Shown here: piece by piece, positions 1 through 13,262 of the stretch
Numbering within the stretch: the stretch's first letter is position 1
How the letters are laid out: every line of letters begins with the position of its first letter
Position numbers and translations under genes: made by a program
Notes under the pieces: model-generated
Told to the model about the DNA's origin: nothing
Databases searched by the model: none
What the model saw: the letters and a program-made list of their open reading frames with translations, nothing else
Assembly: GCA_964030475.1 (NCBI GenBank)
Contig: CAXIPT010000001.1
Coordinates: 19,066,036-19,130,035, forward strand
Direction of reading: 5' to 3'
Length of the DNA stretch: 64,000 nucleotides
Source of the DNA: Tethya wilhelma
Lineage: Eukaryota > Porifera > Demospongiae > Tethyida > Tethyidae

Positions 1-55
<55 letters not shown>
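1..55. repeat. (GA)n microsatellite
   Basis: Uninterrupted GA dinucleotide tract at the window edge. It lies in the intron after the last visible exon of the DOMON-cytochrome b561 gene. No other function is visible. Confidence 0.95.
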
Positions 56-56
<1 letters not shown>

Positions 57-116
57 AGTGAAACAGTTGTTCATAATAACACAAAAATAAACATGCAAGT
101 CATGATTATAACTAAC

Positions 117-2993
117 CTGGAACCACTCTCCATTGGGCAGAGCAGGTCTCATCCAGGCGGCAAAGAAGATACCACTCAGACCTAGCAAAATCCAAGAAAT
201 GAGCATCAAGATCCCGTGGGCTCGCGTCAGTGACGCTCTAAAGCTCCTCCCAGCTCCTGTTGCATTTCCTCCAATAGCAGGATTGATTTGTTGGGTAGTG
301 ACACCACGATTAGCACCCCCTCCTCCATGATATATTAGTAACCCACGGTCATTAGGGTCAAAGGTCGGAAGGTCACCGGAGAGACGAGCATAGATGAGGA
401 AGAGGTCGTTGTTCAAGTCAAGGTCATTTCCATCAGTGGGAGCCACTTGTTTAGATACCCTGTTAGCAGTAGTGTGTGTGTGTGTGTATGGAGGGTACTT
501 CATTACACATTACTACATGCAATAAATGTAACACTATTACTATACTTACATACAATCACTCACATGCAGATAATCCTATCGTTGACGAAGGTTCCATTCA
601 AGAGCTCCACATCCTGTGACTCTGGAGGATCAATGAGACAGTCCCTACCTGGTGATGGTACATTCCATGCATCAAACGCCAAGATCATCCCATTGGAAGG
701 ATCTCTCACGCACACCACAACATCAGCTGAAAACTAGCAGAAGAAAAAAAGAGCAGTGATTAATTTCAATTGTTTTCCATAGAAAAGTCGTACATAATTA
801 GTTAACTCTTACGATTCAGTTTCCAATTGGAAAGTCGCCTATACTTTGTCAAAATAATCACATTCATGCACACAAGAGAGCGCAATTATAGATGGAACTA
901 TAATACTAAGAGAAAATTATGTTTTTTCTCCTTGATCCTTATGCAACAGTCAGTATAGAAAGGTTGTGAATACTTCCTTCACTCACCATGCTTTGACTAT
1001 CAGAGAACCCCACGGCAACGTATCCCCTGGCATCAGCCTCCATGATGATGTCAAGGAGACCTCCATCCATTGGGTTGGTGTTGATTCCAATGAACACGGC
1101 ACATGATTCTCTAGCACAGCCGGAAGGTTGGGTGAAGGTGGTGGTGAATCCTTCATTGACAACTGGTGAAGGGGTGGTAGCTGGCTGTGAGTGAGAAAGT
1201 GACAGTGCAAAGAAAATCAAAGACTATTCTCTGCATGTTCATGTGTGGGTCAATGGCAAACAAAATAGTTGCATGCATTTAAGTGTGCGGCACTTGACCA
1301 TGCATCGAGTGTTCCGCACTTAAGGGTCATGCAATTATAATGTGTGTGTGTGTGTGTGTGTGTGAGATGCATGCATGAATATTAACTATACACACACACC
1401 ACGTCTTGGACAGGATTAATCTGCGGACCAACCCCTCTGTTATCGGGACTACTCATGTGATTTGTAAGAGCCAGTCCTCCAGTAACCAGATTTCCAGGAA
1501 GCCTGGCATAGATCAGGTAGAGATTGGCATCAAGATCAATATCAAGAGGGTCTCCATCAGCAGCTATCTGCTTGGCTACACTGAAAGAATAAGAAAGAGA
1601 ATTAAAATAATTATTAATTTGTAGGCATTATACTCTTCAATCAATATCAATAATCTGAGAAAAACATCTGTGTAATCCCATAAGTAGAGAAATTAATTAC
1701 GTAGCTTTCTCTATCTAAATTTTAATCTGTATAATTACAATTATAGAGTATTGAGTCCTTCAATTTCGATTGTAATCACTAGCCTCATTCCCAGGCTCCT
1801 CCCTAGCCAGTCAATCTCCACCCACAATTCACTTACGTGCATCGAATCCTTTCCCCATCCACAAACTCTCCAGTGAATGGCACCACGTCTGATCTCGTGT
1901 CCACTATATTAGATCGACTCGCAGGATTATAGGTGTCCAAGGCCATGATTACATCATCAGCAGGGTTACGAGTGCACGCAACCACATCCGCATTGAACTG
2001 TGACGATAAAGAAGTGAAAACAAGCAAATAATAATTATTGTTAAATTTACAAAAATATTAAATCTTCATCAGTGAAGTTTATACCACATTTATTTTATCA
2101 ACAGTTACTAGGAACCAAGTTGATGCATACAGAACTATTCCAATGCACTGTCAACACTGATGATGAAAGTTGAAGGCTAGTTAAGCAAGCCCGTAATACA
2201 AACATGACAATCAGTGTAGAATGTTGTGCTAACAATGTAGAATTTCGTACCATGTTTGGCGTCTCAGAGAAGCCAACAGCCACGTAGCCATTAGCTTGGG
2301 CTTCCAGGTAGATGTCCAGGTAGCCACTGTTACCAGAGTTGGTGTTGATCCCAATGAAGATGGTACACTGCGATGGAGAACAGCCGGCTGGCTGCCTGAA
2401 GGTGAGGCGATACTCCTCAGGTTGGATCATCTGAAGGCAAACAAAAAAGTGATATAATTATGAACTACGAGAATTAGACAGCTCTGTAAGCCTGCATGCT
2501 ATAGCAAATTTGCATGAAACTTACAGGAGCAACTGGAGGACTCTGTGTGGTTGGCTCTGCCGTAGTTCCCATGGTAGTGGTTGCCATGGTAGCAGTTCCC
2601 ATGGTGGTGGTTGCCATGGTAGCAGTTCCCATAGTGGTGGTTGCCATGGTAGTAGGAGGTGGATTGGTAGCAGCCATGGGCTGTAGGAAAGAAATCCAGA
2701 TGAAAAATGAAATTTAAAATTAATGAGCAGTTATGCCAGCTTCAAGCTGAAAATAATCAGGGAACAGGTTAATCTTTGTTCAACTCATTTCCTGTGCATC
2801 GTGATAAAGCTTCACACACTTACTGGGAATGAGAAGGTGTTGGGAGAGACAGCTCTTATAATGTTGTGCTGTTGAAGTTGAGTTGGTGATGAAAGGATGT
2901 TTCTAGAACCAACTATCATGTACAGAACGGTGTTCAGATCGATATCTTCGGGTGAATCAGTGCCAATGATACGCTTGGCTACCCTTTAATTAT

Positions 2994-3055
<62 letters not shown>

Positions 3056-4042
3056 AATATATAATCACAATCCCAAGACAAATTAAGCTATATATAATAC
3101 TACAGTGCAGAGTAAGACAGCGGGCGGGCTGCTATGCATTTCAAAGGAGAAATGAGATAAAATGACTCACGAGCATTGGATCCTCCCGTCCATAAAATTT
3201 CCATTGAACAGCATCACATCGCTGGTGGGGTCCACTATGTTGTCACGAGTTGGAGATGAAGGATTCCAGGTGTCCAGAGCTTGAACCATATCATTAGCTG
3301 AGTCTCTAGTACAAGCCACTACATCAGCATCAAACTGCACAAAAATTAATGAGAGACATTAAAGCATGCACAACTGTGATAAATACACATTCAGACTCTA
3401 AGCCCAGGGGACCTACCATGTTGGGAGTTGCTGTGAATCCCACAGAGACATAGCCTCCAGCTTGTCCCTCAAGATAGATGTCCACGTAGTTACTGTCTCC
3501 CTGGTTGAGGTTCACTCCAGCAAAGATGGTACAAGAAGATGGAGCACAACCAGAGGGACTTGAGAAGATGAAATCATAGTTTGCAGGATCTGTGGTCTAC
3601 ATGTAACAGAGCAGGGAGAACTTGAGAACAGTTTTTCTATGGTTTAATTTACAACCACATGAGATATGTGGTGACTGTCTCAATGTGTGAAGTACAGTAG
3701 CCCTGCATTCCACTGAACCACAACTGTGAGACTAGTGAGGGAAGAATATGAGGTTTGTATATAGTATATATTATTATAACTATAATAGTATTCACTACTA
3801 TTGTGCGAGCTAAAGAAACAATTTTACAGCAAAAAAAAAAAAAATCACAATTCTGTATATTGGCCGCCCGTAGAAAGTCATTATGATAAAGCACTCAGTA
3901 CAAAATTAAATAAGAAATCATGAATGCAGCACACACAATAATTAATTTTACTTACAGGTGGTGTAGGTTGAGATGCAGCTTCTCTTGCAAGAAGGACTGC
4001 AGAGGCTAGTAGAAAGAAAGCACACCACTTCATACTTTTCAT
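117..4042 (-). CDS. Triple-DOMON cytochrome b561 protein (ferric-chelate reductase 1-like), 3' end outside window
   Basis: Eleven exons, in transcript order: 4042-3956, 3596-3417, 3334-3171, 2983-2824, 2680-2525, 2430-2251, 1997-1837, 1580-1400, 1184-987, 733-564, 459-117. All phases agree, giving about 660 residues so far. Exon 1 is a signal peptide (MKSMKWCAFFLLAS). Three DOMON domains follow, each from three exons; a Thr/Met-rich linker (repeats of TTMGTATMA type) separates the first two. Each domain keeps a Met at the end of its first exon (PNM, QSM) and a His in its third exon. In DOMON haem proteins such as cellobiose dehydrogenase, Met and His ligate haem b. The last exon enters a membrane helix starting RAHGILMLISWILL, the His-bearing first helix of cytochrome b561 domains. 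Family knowledge suggests transmembrane electron transfer, for example ferric reduction. The substrate is unknown. Confidence 0.85.
2997..3054. repeat. (GT)n microsatellite
   Basis: Pure GT tract in an intron of the DOMON-cytochrome b561 gene, immediately upstream (in transcript sense) of the exon at 2983-2824. Confidence 0.95.
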
Positions 4043-4174
4043 CTAGACAAAAACTAAACACCTTCTTCCAAAACCCCAGCAGCTAATCTACTGGCTCCGC
4101 GCGATTGACCGGAAATACATCCTACTTCCTTTGATGGGTGTGGTTGCACGTATTACCATGACGACGAACTAAAG
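4043..4174. promoter_or_regulatory. Compact divergent promoter region
   Basis: Only 132 bp separate the start codon of the DOMON-cytochrome b561 gene (4042, minus) from the proposed start of the inversin-like gene (4175, plus). Both 5' leaders and both promoters must therefore overlap or share this space, unless far-upstream non-coding exons exist. A short upstream ATG at 4158 (five codons, then stop) precedes the plus-strand start. No TATA box was seen. Confidence 0.5.
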
Positions 4175-5675
4175 ATGGAGGAAGAGCACTGCCTCTGTGT
4201 GGAAACTGAAGGCGGAAAATTGCACTTTGAGAATCCTGCTAATTTCATACAACATCAGCTCAACAAGGCAAGCTCTTATTGCAAACACCACAGCGTTAAT
4301 TAGCCGCTAATTGCTCATTAAAAAGCGTAGTGAATTGCACAAATACTCCTTTGATGTTTTCAAGTGTTTTTTTGTATATTCTTAGGGTTTCACTTTTGAA
4401 GGCTCCACCCTTTCACCAGAAGAACCTTTAGCTGCTCAAACTTGCCATCTTGAGCCTCTTCCAAGCAAGGAGTCCATTTGTGGAGAGGGCAGGGAAACAG
4501 ACTACTTCAGTGGCGTCCTTGTAAGACTTGAACATCCTTTTGTGTTGAGTATGAAGCCAGGCACACCACTCATTTAATATGCCACTGGGGAACACAGAAT
4601 ACTGTTAAAACACTTACGATATGCCCCTGCAAGCCAAGCTGCAGTGCTCTGGCCAAGCTACCTAGTACCTAGCTGCTAACTTACTAGTACCCTTATCCAT
4701 TAAACCCCGTTTACACACGCCAATCCGGATTAAATCAAACTGGTTAGAATCCGGATTGGGAGCGTTTACACCTATTAGTACAATCCAGCTGTAGTGTAAA
4801 CGCAAACCTGGCTTGAAACCGGATCAATGATGTAACCAGGTGTGCATTAATTAGAATAAAAATCTAAGCGAGTGGAATATTCTTTCCTTGGAAGCTCAAC
4901 AGGCAGAGGTAAGAGTCTACACAGGTCTATTTTGTGCAAAAGTAACTTTCCTGTTTTTTCTCAAGTGTTTCTTGTGACAGAAATCCATCATTTTTCTTTG
5001 TACGTTGATATTCTTGATAGCAGGCTAAATTCTGGTAAAAAAAATATAGCGCTAGAGTTTAAGCACGATTCTACAACTCACAGCTAACTAACTAGCATTG
5101 TTTTACTAGCTAAGAATGACTAGCTAGCTGTAATCCACTTCCAATCCAGTTTGGACTGTTTACACGTGAACCAGTTTGGTTCGAATCCGGATTCAATCCG
5201 GCTTCAATCCACGTGCCGGATGTGGATTGGATCAATCTGGATCCAAGCCACTTGTGAGCGTTTACACGCAATACCAAGCTGGCTTTGATCCGGATTGAAG
5301 CTGGCTTGAGCGCTGTGTGTAAACAGGGTTTTAGATTATTATTCTTGTTCACCAACCCAGTATGCAGAATCTGAGATTGAAAATAACAAACTTTAGTGAA
5401 CAAGAATAATGACTAATACCCAACCAGAAACTCACTTACTTATTCATTAGTGTTACTGTATACATGTCTCATTAAATTGTATATAGAACACTGGTAGAAA
5501 GAGAAGCAGCACTCAGCTCAAGTTACTACCTTCAGGAGATAATGAACAGGTGTGTTGAGTGTGTATTGTCATAATAATATTATGTACTCTCTTGTGGGCT
5601 GGAGGACAGGCAATACACACACACACTTTGGTAACATGTGCTTTTAGTGAAATTTACATGGTGTAAGGAATTTCG

Positions 5676-5715
<40 letters not shown>

Positions 5716-6431
5716 ATTTCTCCAAACCTCTTCTCTTTGCCTGTATCAGTGGCTCTCCTTCGGCCACACAACTAGTGCTAACAGAGGCCACTCACCTAGA
5801 TCCCAATGCTCCAATCCAATGTTCTAACGACCAGGAATTTACCCCTCTATCATTAGCAGCACTCTCCCCTTCTCCACAAGTCTGTGAATTGCTAATCAAG
5901 TCAGGGGCGGAGATAAATGGAACGGACCAGCTCGGACGTTCGGCTCTCCACTGGGCGGTGCTGGGTCGTCAGTTGGGAGTGGTTCGAGTCCTCTTGAAGC
6001 ACAAGGCAGATGTTACACTGGTGGATAACAAGGTGAGTGAGGAAAAATACCGTATAGCCAGAAATATTTTGATGGTTTGCTCCGCAGAATGTAAAATGAA
6101 AATATTAATGAATTCAAATTTGACAATTTGGACTTGACCGTCAAACCGTTAACTTAAAATCCCTGTCAATATTTCTGGCTATAAGGCATAATATGCTTTT
6201 TCTTCAACAAAAAATGATCTCTTGTGGTGGATTTGCTCATTCATTTGTTCATTTATTCACTGATTACAGGGTTTTACTCCTCTGCTCTATGCCTGTGTAT
6301 TGGGCACTCATGACATTGTGTCCTGCCTATTGAAGGAGGTATAGTGTAGATATTTTGACACTGTCTGTGAACATGTGTACCTATTTAGGTTTTTGAAATG
6401 AAACTAGATACAGATAAATGCTCTAAGCCTC

Positions 6432-6472
<41 letters not shown>

Positions 6473-9400
6473 GGTGGTGCCTCCCAGCAAGTAGACCATC
6501 CTCACTCTCCGACCAACACCACCCCCCTCATGATAGCCTGTCTCAAAGGTCACACGGACGTGGCTAAGACCCTTCTAAAGCATCGTGCCTCCCCCTCCCT
6601 CTCTGACCCCCAGGGATTTACTGCCCCCCTGCTGGCCGTGTGGAGTGGCAGCGTCAAGTGTGTCAAGATGGTCTTGAACCAGTGTGGAAGAGGTGTGCTG
6701 AGTCAGCAAGATTCGTGGGGTAGGACCCCTCTGCTTATTGCAGCTGCTAAGGTAATGAGGGGTGTCCCTGGTCGTTAGTGGGCTACAGTTATACTGGAAT
6801 GACAATATTGTTATCAGTTCCTCTGAAGTGTGTTGTAGATGTGTAGACAAGAAAGCCTTTTGGGAAGATTTTTTTTTTATTTCGCTAGATTACTCTGAAG
6901 TTTAGAAACCAAATTTGTTGTATGTGATAATATTATCACTGTGTGTACATATGTATAATGTGTAATGATAGTGTGATCATCTGTTTATGTGTGTTTATAC
7001 TCATCCATTGTGACGAGAAAACTTCCAATTTTGATATTGTCTACTAGGTAGTCTGTGCACCATTGTGTGAATGTGTGCAATTCCTTCCTGCTCTTAACAG
7101 ACAATACTGCAACTGAATCTTCACCCACAATCACCCAATTGTCATGAAATACACACAATGTCATCCTCTCCAGTAGTAGTTTGTTATAAAATCCCTGTTC
7201 CACCTCCGTAAAGGATGTGGGTATGTGTGTGTGTGTGTCTAAAGGACATTGTTATATGCTGTCCCATGTATGTGTGCCTGTGTGGCCAGTTAACACAGCC
7301 TACATGTCAGTGTTTCCTAACTGTACTCCAGTGTGTGTCAAAGCTTCCTCCTCTTAAGGCAGTGGTTTAATCTCAGGTCTGCCAAAATGGACCACGAGTC
7401 TAAACAAAGTCATCCAGAGTTGCCAGAATCATGTCCTCTCTCTCCTCTCTCCAATGTTTTGGATCAGGTGTGGGTGGTTGTTCCAGCCATGATTCTGTGG
7501 TCATGAGCTAATAAAAATGGAAGCCAGAAAGTGAAATTTATTTATAAGTTCCTTGCACATGCTAGACCCATGCTACATACATATATAGCCGCTATTGTTA
7601 TGTGCTTATATGTATTGTAGGCCTGAGTGTGTGTGTGTGTGTGTGTGTCTGTGTGTGTGTGTGTGTGTATGCTTCCATTTCCTCCCACTAATATCATGTG
7701 GATATAAACACCAATTATAACAGCATGCTTATATCCATGATGCCAATCCTTATTTCTATAATTCTTATACACACAGCAAAATTACCTGCATCATACATGT
7801 ACATACACCATGTGTGTGTATGTACTATGTATAGCTAGTTCTGGTGTGAACCTTCTGTTTCTTGGTGCATGACTCTCTGACATAACCTTATGAGGTTGTG
7901 TGTTTGCTGTGGGGGCCTCAGGTGGGTTGTTTTGAGTTGGGTATTTAATCTTTCCCATTTTGTACTAAAAATAACCCTGCAATATTTAGCATCCGCTCTA
8001 TTAATAGATGATTTACAGTACTGAATTTGACCGACAATTTGATTAGCACCTCTCGTTACACAGGGTGATCCCCAAATGTGTCAGTTCCTATTGAAGAAAG
8101 GGGCGTGGCTAGGAGAAGTGGACAACGAGGGTCGGACTGCTCTTCATTGGGCCATCCTCTCACACCAGGTAAGACAACATGAGAGGGAGGAAAGGAAGGG
8201 GAAGAAAATCCAACAGTTTTTGTTGGTTTTTTTGCATGCATTACTCCTACATACAAGGAGTACGTATAAGCTGTAAAGCTATTGAAATAAACTGAAAGTG
8301 TTTATGTTAGACTTTAGAATAACGTGTCTATCTATCTCTCCATTCTAAATGGAGTGGTGACCACTTTTGGGGGACAAACAGTTTAAAGAAGAAAGTTTTA
8401 TATACATTTGTTTCTTGTGCATCCTCAATAAATGTGTGTGTGTGTGTGTGTGTGCAGTTGCCGTGTGTGGAGTTCTTCTTGAGCTACACCGGAGGCTCTC
8501 AGCTCATCAATCAACCCGACAACAGTGGGGATATCCCTGCTCATTATGCAGCGATCGGCTCAGACAAACACATCTTGCAACTACTCAAGACAAAAGTAAT
8601 TAATTTACATGTTGTGTAAACAATAATTACGAGGGCATATTTTAAAACCCTGAAACTGAAAATTTTACTGCATGGAAGGGTGTCCTTTCCTTTGAAAGAT
8701 TGAAATAATAGACTTTAATGTTGCAATCAATGCAATGTTTACTATTGACCTTCACCACACGATGAGCATGACTGTCTCGAGACTCAAGAGTATAACATTT
8801 ACAGCTTCTGAATCCATGCTAGCAAACAATGAAAACGAACAAAAGACATTGACTTTATTTTGTCTCTCTAGCTCAGAGTGTCTGTCTGTGAAATGATTCA
8901 CAGAGCTTCACTGCCTCATTAATTGTACGTAACAACATGTATTATCTATAGTGTCAATGTCTTAATAAAATTTAATATCCTAGGAAGCATCTCTGACTGT
9001 CTGTGATGGCTCTGGATACAGTGTGCTGCTCTGGGCTGCTGTGTGTGGGCGTGTCGATTCTGTGAAGTTATTAACGGAGTCTAATGATAGGGGCTCTTCT
9101 GTTGACGAACCCAATGAGAAGGAGGAGAAGGAGAAAGGGGAGGAGCCAACACCCACTATGCTTCACCCACTTCACGGAGCTGCTAGCGTTGGGAGTGTAG
9201 AGGTGTGTCAGATATTGCTCGACCTTGAAGGCAAGGAGAAGGTAAGTAAGCAAGCCAGTAACGATAGTCGTGTTTCTAGTAATGGGGGAATCGGAATTTA
9301 TTCATGGAATGGAAAATGTGAATTGGAATGGGAGAAGTTATCTAATGGATTGGATAATGGAAAAATCGGAATGGAAAATAATTCTAAATCTCTGTTCCAT

Positions 9401-10214
9401 ACCCTCCCCTCCCAGGTGGATGCCCTCAGTCCTACTGGCCTCACTCCACTGCACTATGCTAGTCGATTCGGGCACTCTGAATGTGCCAAGCTGCTCCTTA
9501 CCAACAGAGCTCAAGTGGACTCGCTAACACCTCAACAAGAGTAAGCCCCTGCTAATTTGGTTCGTTTCAACATTGTGAACTTTGACCTCTCTTCTCTCCT
9601 TCAGGTCTCCTCTCCACCTGGCTTCCACCCACGGCCATGGGGGCGTGGCCAATGAGCTCCTGTCCAACGGAGCCGTCATCGATAGACCACTGGGACAGTC
9701 GGGAGACTGGTGAGTTGGGGGACAAGTGATATATTGGATGCTTTCAGGTCCTCTATCTATCGTATGGCGAGAATTAAATTTGGTGAATTGGTGAATTATT
9801 CTGCAAATCGCTAAATTAAAAATCGTCAAATATACGCACACACAAATAAACAATGCAGCATGCAGAATTAAATCGCCAATCATGCTAAATGCAAATTAGC
9901 CAAATTTTAAGCCCGCCAAATTTACTCGCTATACGGTATAGTATTGCTGTAGATCCTCCTGTGTGCCTTGTCAAGACTGCATTTTATCATTTTTGTCATG
10001 TTTTTTTCTGTGTCTTCTCATCATTTCATACTCCAGTCCAGTCCATTTGGCGTGTGCAAAAGGACATGTGGAGTTGCTTGGAGTTCTAGTAAGGTACACA
10101 CACAATGGCATGAGTGATGGTGGAGAGTGTGGCTTCGTGAGAAATTTAATTGTCAATTAAGATCATATGGATATCTCCAACAGATGTTTTATTGCATTTG
10201 ACCATAATACTACA

Positions 10215-10248
<34 letters not shown>

Positions 10249-13228
10249 CGTTGGCCCTTACTCACTCTAGGCATGGCTGTGACGTGGATCAACCAAGATC
10301 TTCTGACCATCAATCTCCCCTCCACCTAGCTGCTCGCAGCGGTCATCTCCCCTGCTGCAAGGTGTTGGTGGAGAAACAGTGCAGCCTGTCAGCCAGGCTA
10401 CCCACAGTAGAGAGGTACATTAGGCTAGAATGTAATGGGAGCATTTTCATATCATCAAAACTTTAGAAAAGTTCAGCCATGTGAAAATTTGTTGACTTAA
10501 AACAAAATACTACTTCTAATCTATTGGCAAAGTAGCTAAAATCCACTTAAAACAAAGTATTGTCCTTTTTCTCCAACTAACAATTCAAGTGGTATCCTTC
10601 TCTAGGCTGACTGCTCTTGATCTGGCGATGATCAATAATCACAGGGGCTGTGTGGATTTCCTCACATACTGCCATGCCCCCTCAGGAGGTGGAGTCTATC
10701 ACAGAGCTGCCTGCACTATACAAGCAGTGTGGCGATATTATAGACATAAGGTGAGGGAGACCCAGGTGGATGTCCTCAGTCCAACTGGCCTCACTCCACT
10801 GCACTATGCTTCTCGATTCGGGCACTCTGAATGTGCCAAGCTGTTCCTCACTAATGGAGCTCAAGTGGACTCGCTAACACCTCAACAAGAGTAAGCCCCT
10901 GCTAATTTGATATGTTTCAACATTGTGAACTTTGACCTGTCTCCTCCTTCAGGTCTCCTCTCCATCTTGCTTCCACCCACGGCCATGGGGGCGTGGCCAA
11001 TGAGCTCCTGTCCAATGGAGCCATTATTGATAGACCACTGGGACAGTCGGGAGACTGGTGAGTTGGGGGACAAGTGATATTGGATGCTTACAGGCTGAGT
11101 TTCTCCTCATCTACCGTATAGTGGGTAAATTTGGTGAATTGGTGAATTATTCTGCAAATCACTAAATTAAAAATCGCCAAATGCACGCACATGCAAATAA
11201 ACAATGCAGCATGCAGAATTAAATCACCAATTGTGCTAAATGCAAATTAGCCAAATTTTAAGCCCGCCAAATTTACCCGCTATATGGTATAGTATACTAT
11301 TACTGCTGTAGATCCTCTGTGCCTTGTCAAGACTGCATTTTATCATTTTTGTAAAGTTTTTTGTCATGTCTTCTCATCATTTCATACTCTAGTCCAGTCC
11401 ATTTGGTGTGTGCAAAAGGACATGTGGAGTTGCTTGGAGTTCTAGTAAGGTACACACACAATGGCATGAGTGATGGTGGAGAGTGTGGCTTCGTGAGAAA
11501 TTTAATTGTCAATTAAGATCATATGGATATCTCCAACAGATGTTTTATTGCATTTGACCGTAATACTACACACACTACACACACACACACACACACACAC
11601 ACAACAGTGTAGGGTAGCTACAATGAGGCAGTGGTGTGCTGTCGTGATTCAAAGGTCCTTTCGTCTCTGGCTAGGACGAAGGAAGTCTCGTCGTGTGAGG
11701 GAAGCTCGAAGGAGACTGAGAGAGAGAGCGGCCAGTGTCATCCAAAGCCACTGGAGGCTGTACATTAGAGAGAAGAGAAGATACGAAGCAACTTATGTCA
11801 AACTGAAGACAAGACTTCAACAGTGAGTCTTATTATGGTTACGTGTCACAAAATCGACTTTTCCAAAATCAACTTGCCAGTCCCTAGGTTTCAAAACCTA
11901 GCCCTATAGCCCTAGCCCTATATATATATATAGCCCAATAATATATAGCCCTATAGTCCTAGCCCTAGTCCTATATATAGCCCTAGTCCTAGTCCTAGCC
12001 CTAGCCCTAGTCCTAGTCCTAGCCCTGGTCCTTTATATAGCCCTATAGTCCTAGTCCTAGCCCTAGTCCTATATATAGCCCTAGCCCTAGGCCTTTATAT
12101 AGCCCTAGTCCTAGTCCTAGTCCTATAGTCCTAGTCATAGCCCTAGCCCTAGTCCTAGTTTTTATTGATTTTATGCTAGTTGATTTTGGTAACAATTGAT
12201 CTCAATTGTGGGACGATACCCTTATTATGTAATCCATTTAATTCCTGATGGGTGTGTTTTAGCTTTGATTATATGGACATACGATTCCAATCCCTAGCCA
12301 TATATCCTGAGCCTGCTATGGTTAATATATAAACATTCAAGCCATACAGTTGTATGTGATAGTATGTTATTCACTGTTTCTATTTAGAGAGCACCTAGCG
12401 ACGGCACTCATCCTATCAGAGCTGCACAGTCAGACACAGAACATTCGCCTTCCTCCTGTTACCACGGCAGCCAATGCTAGTGCTCATGCTCAACTGGAGA
12501 CTAGATCTTTCAACCAACCACCACCGTCAGCGTAAGACTAGCCATGGATATTATAGCTTATCCATGGCCTAGCTATACAATTAATCTTACAACTGCATGC
12601 TATGTATACAGTGCACTATGCTGTGTACTTAAAGGAACTGTGTCACTACATAAGCGCTGTTTTGTTACTAAAAATAAATTCGTGACGTTTTATGCAGTTC
12701 TGTTACCTTTGGTGACATTTTTGGTTTTGTTTCTAGTGCGTTCTGGGTACCACGTCTTGATACTAGCTCCGTGTACGTAAGTGTATTGCGCATTTGTCAA
12801 CAAAAAACGTCGCAAAGTGTAATGTATTTTGGTAACAAAACAGTGCTTATACATATAGTGACACCATAGATAATACATACGTATGTATTATCTATGGTGA
12901 CACAGTTTCTATAATACTTATATCTCACTCTTTGTGTGGTTGTCTTTATGCAGTGGTTTAAACCCGAGCTACCTGCTGAAGGTGTCCCACAATCCCACTC
13001 CAATATTTCCATCGGGATCCCTCGTGTTCCCCGCCCAACCTCGTAAGCCACTCATTAAGACCCACGCCCCTGCTGGGATTAGGTTGAAACGACCTAGTCT
13101 GGGAATGAGACTGCCAAGTGTGGGTGTGAGCACAGAAAGGTCAGTAGATACGGTTCTTCTCTCAAATGCAAGCCCCTAAATGTCCTACTGATATCATAAG
13201 CTCTTCTCTCTCTCTCTCTCTCTCTCTN

Positions 13229-13262
<34 letters not shown>

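Noticed and set aside
10589..10894. Read-through frame joining an IQ exon directly to the duplicated ankyrin exon
   Set aside because: It continues past a good donor (10750) across only 15 bp before the copy-2 acceptor, and the resulting mRNA would hit a stop at the 11608 exon.
11895..12165. CRISPR array or other prokaryotic repeat
   Set aside because: Units are contiguous hexamers without spacers, and the window is clearly eukaryotic.
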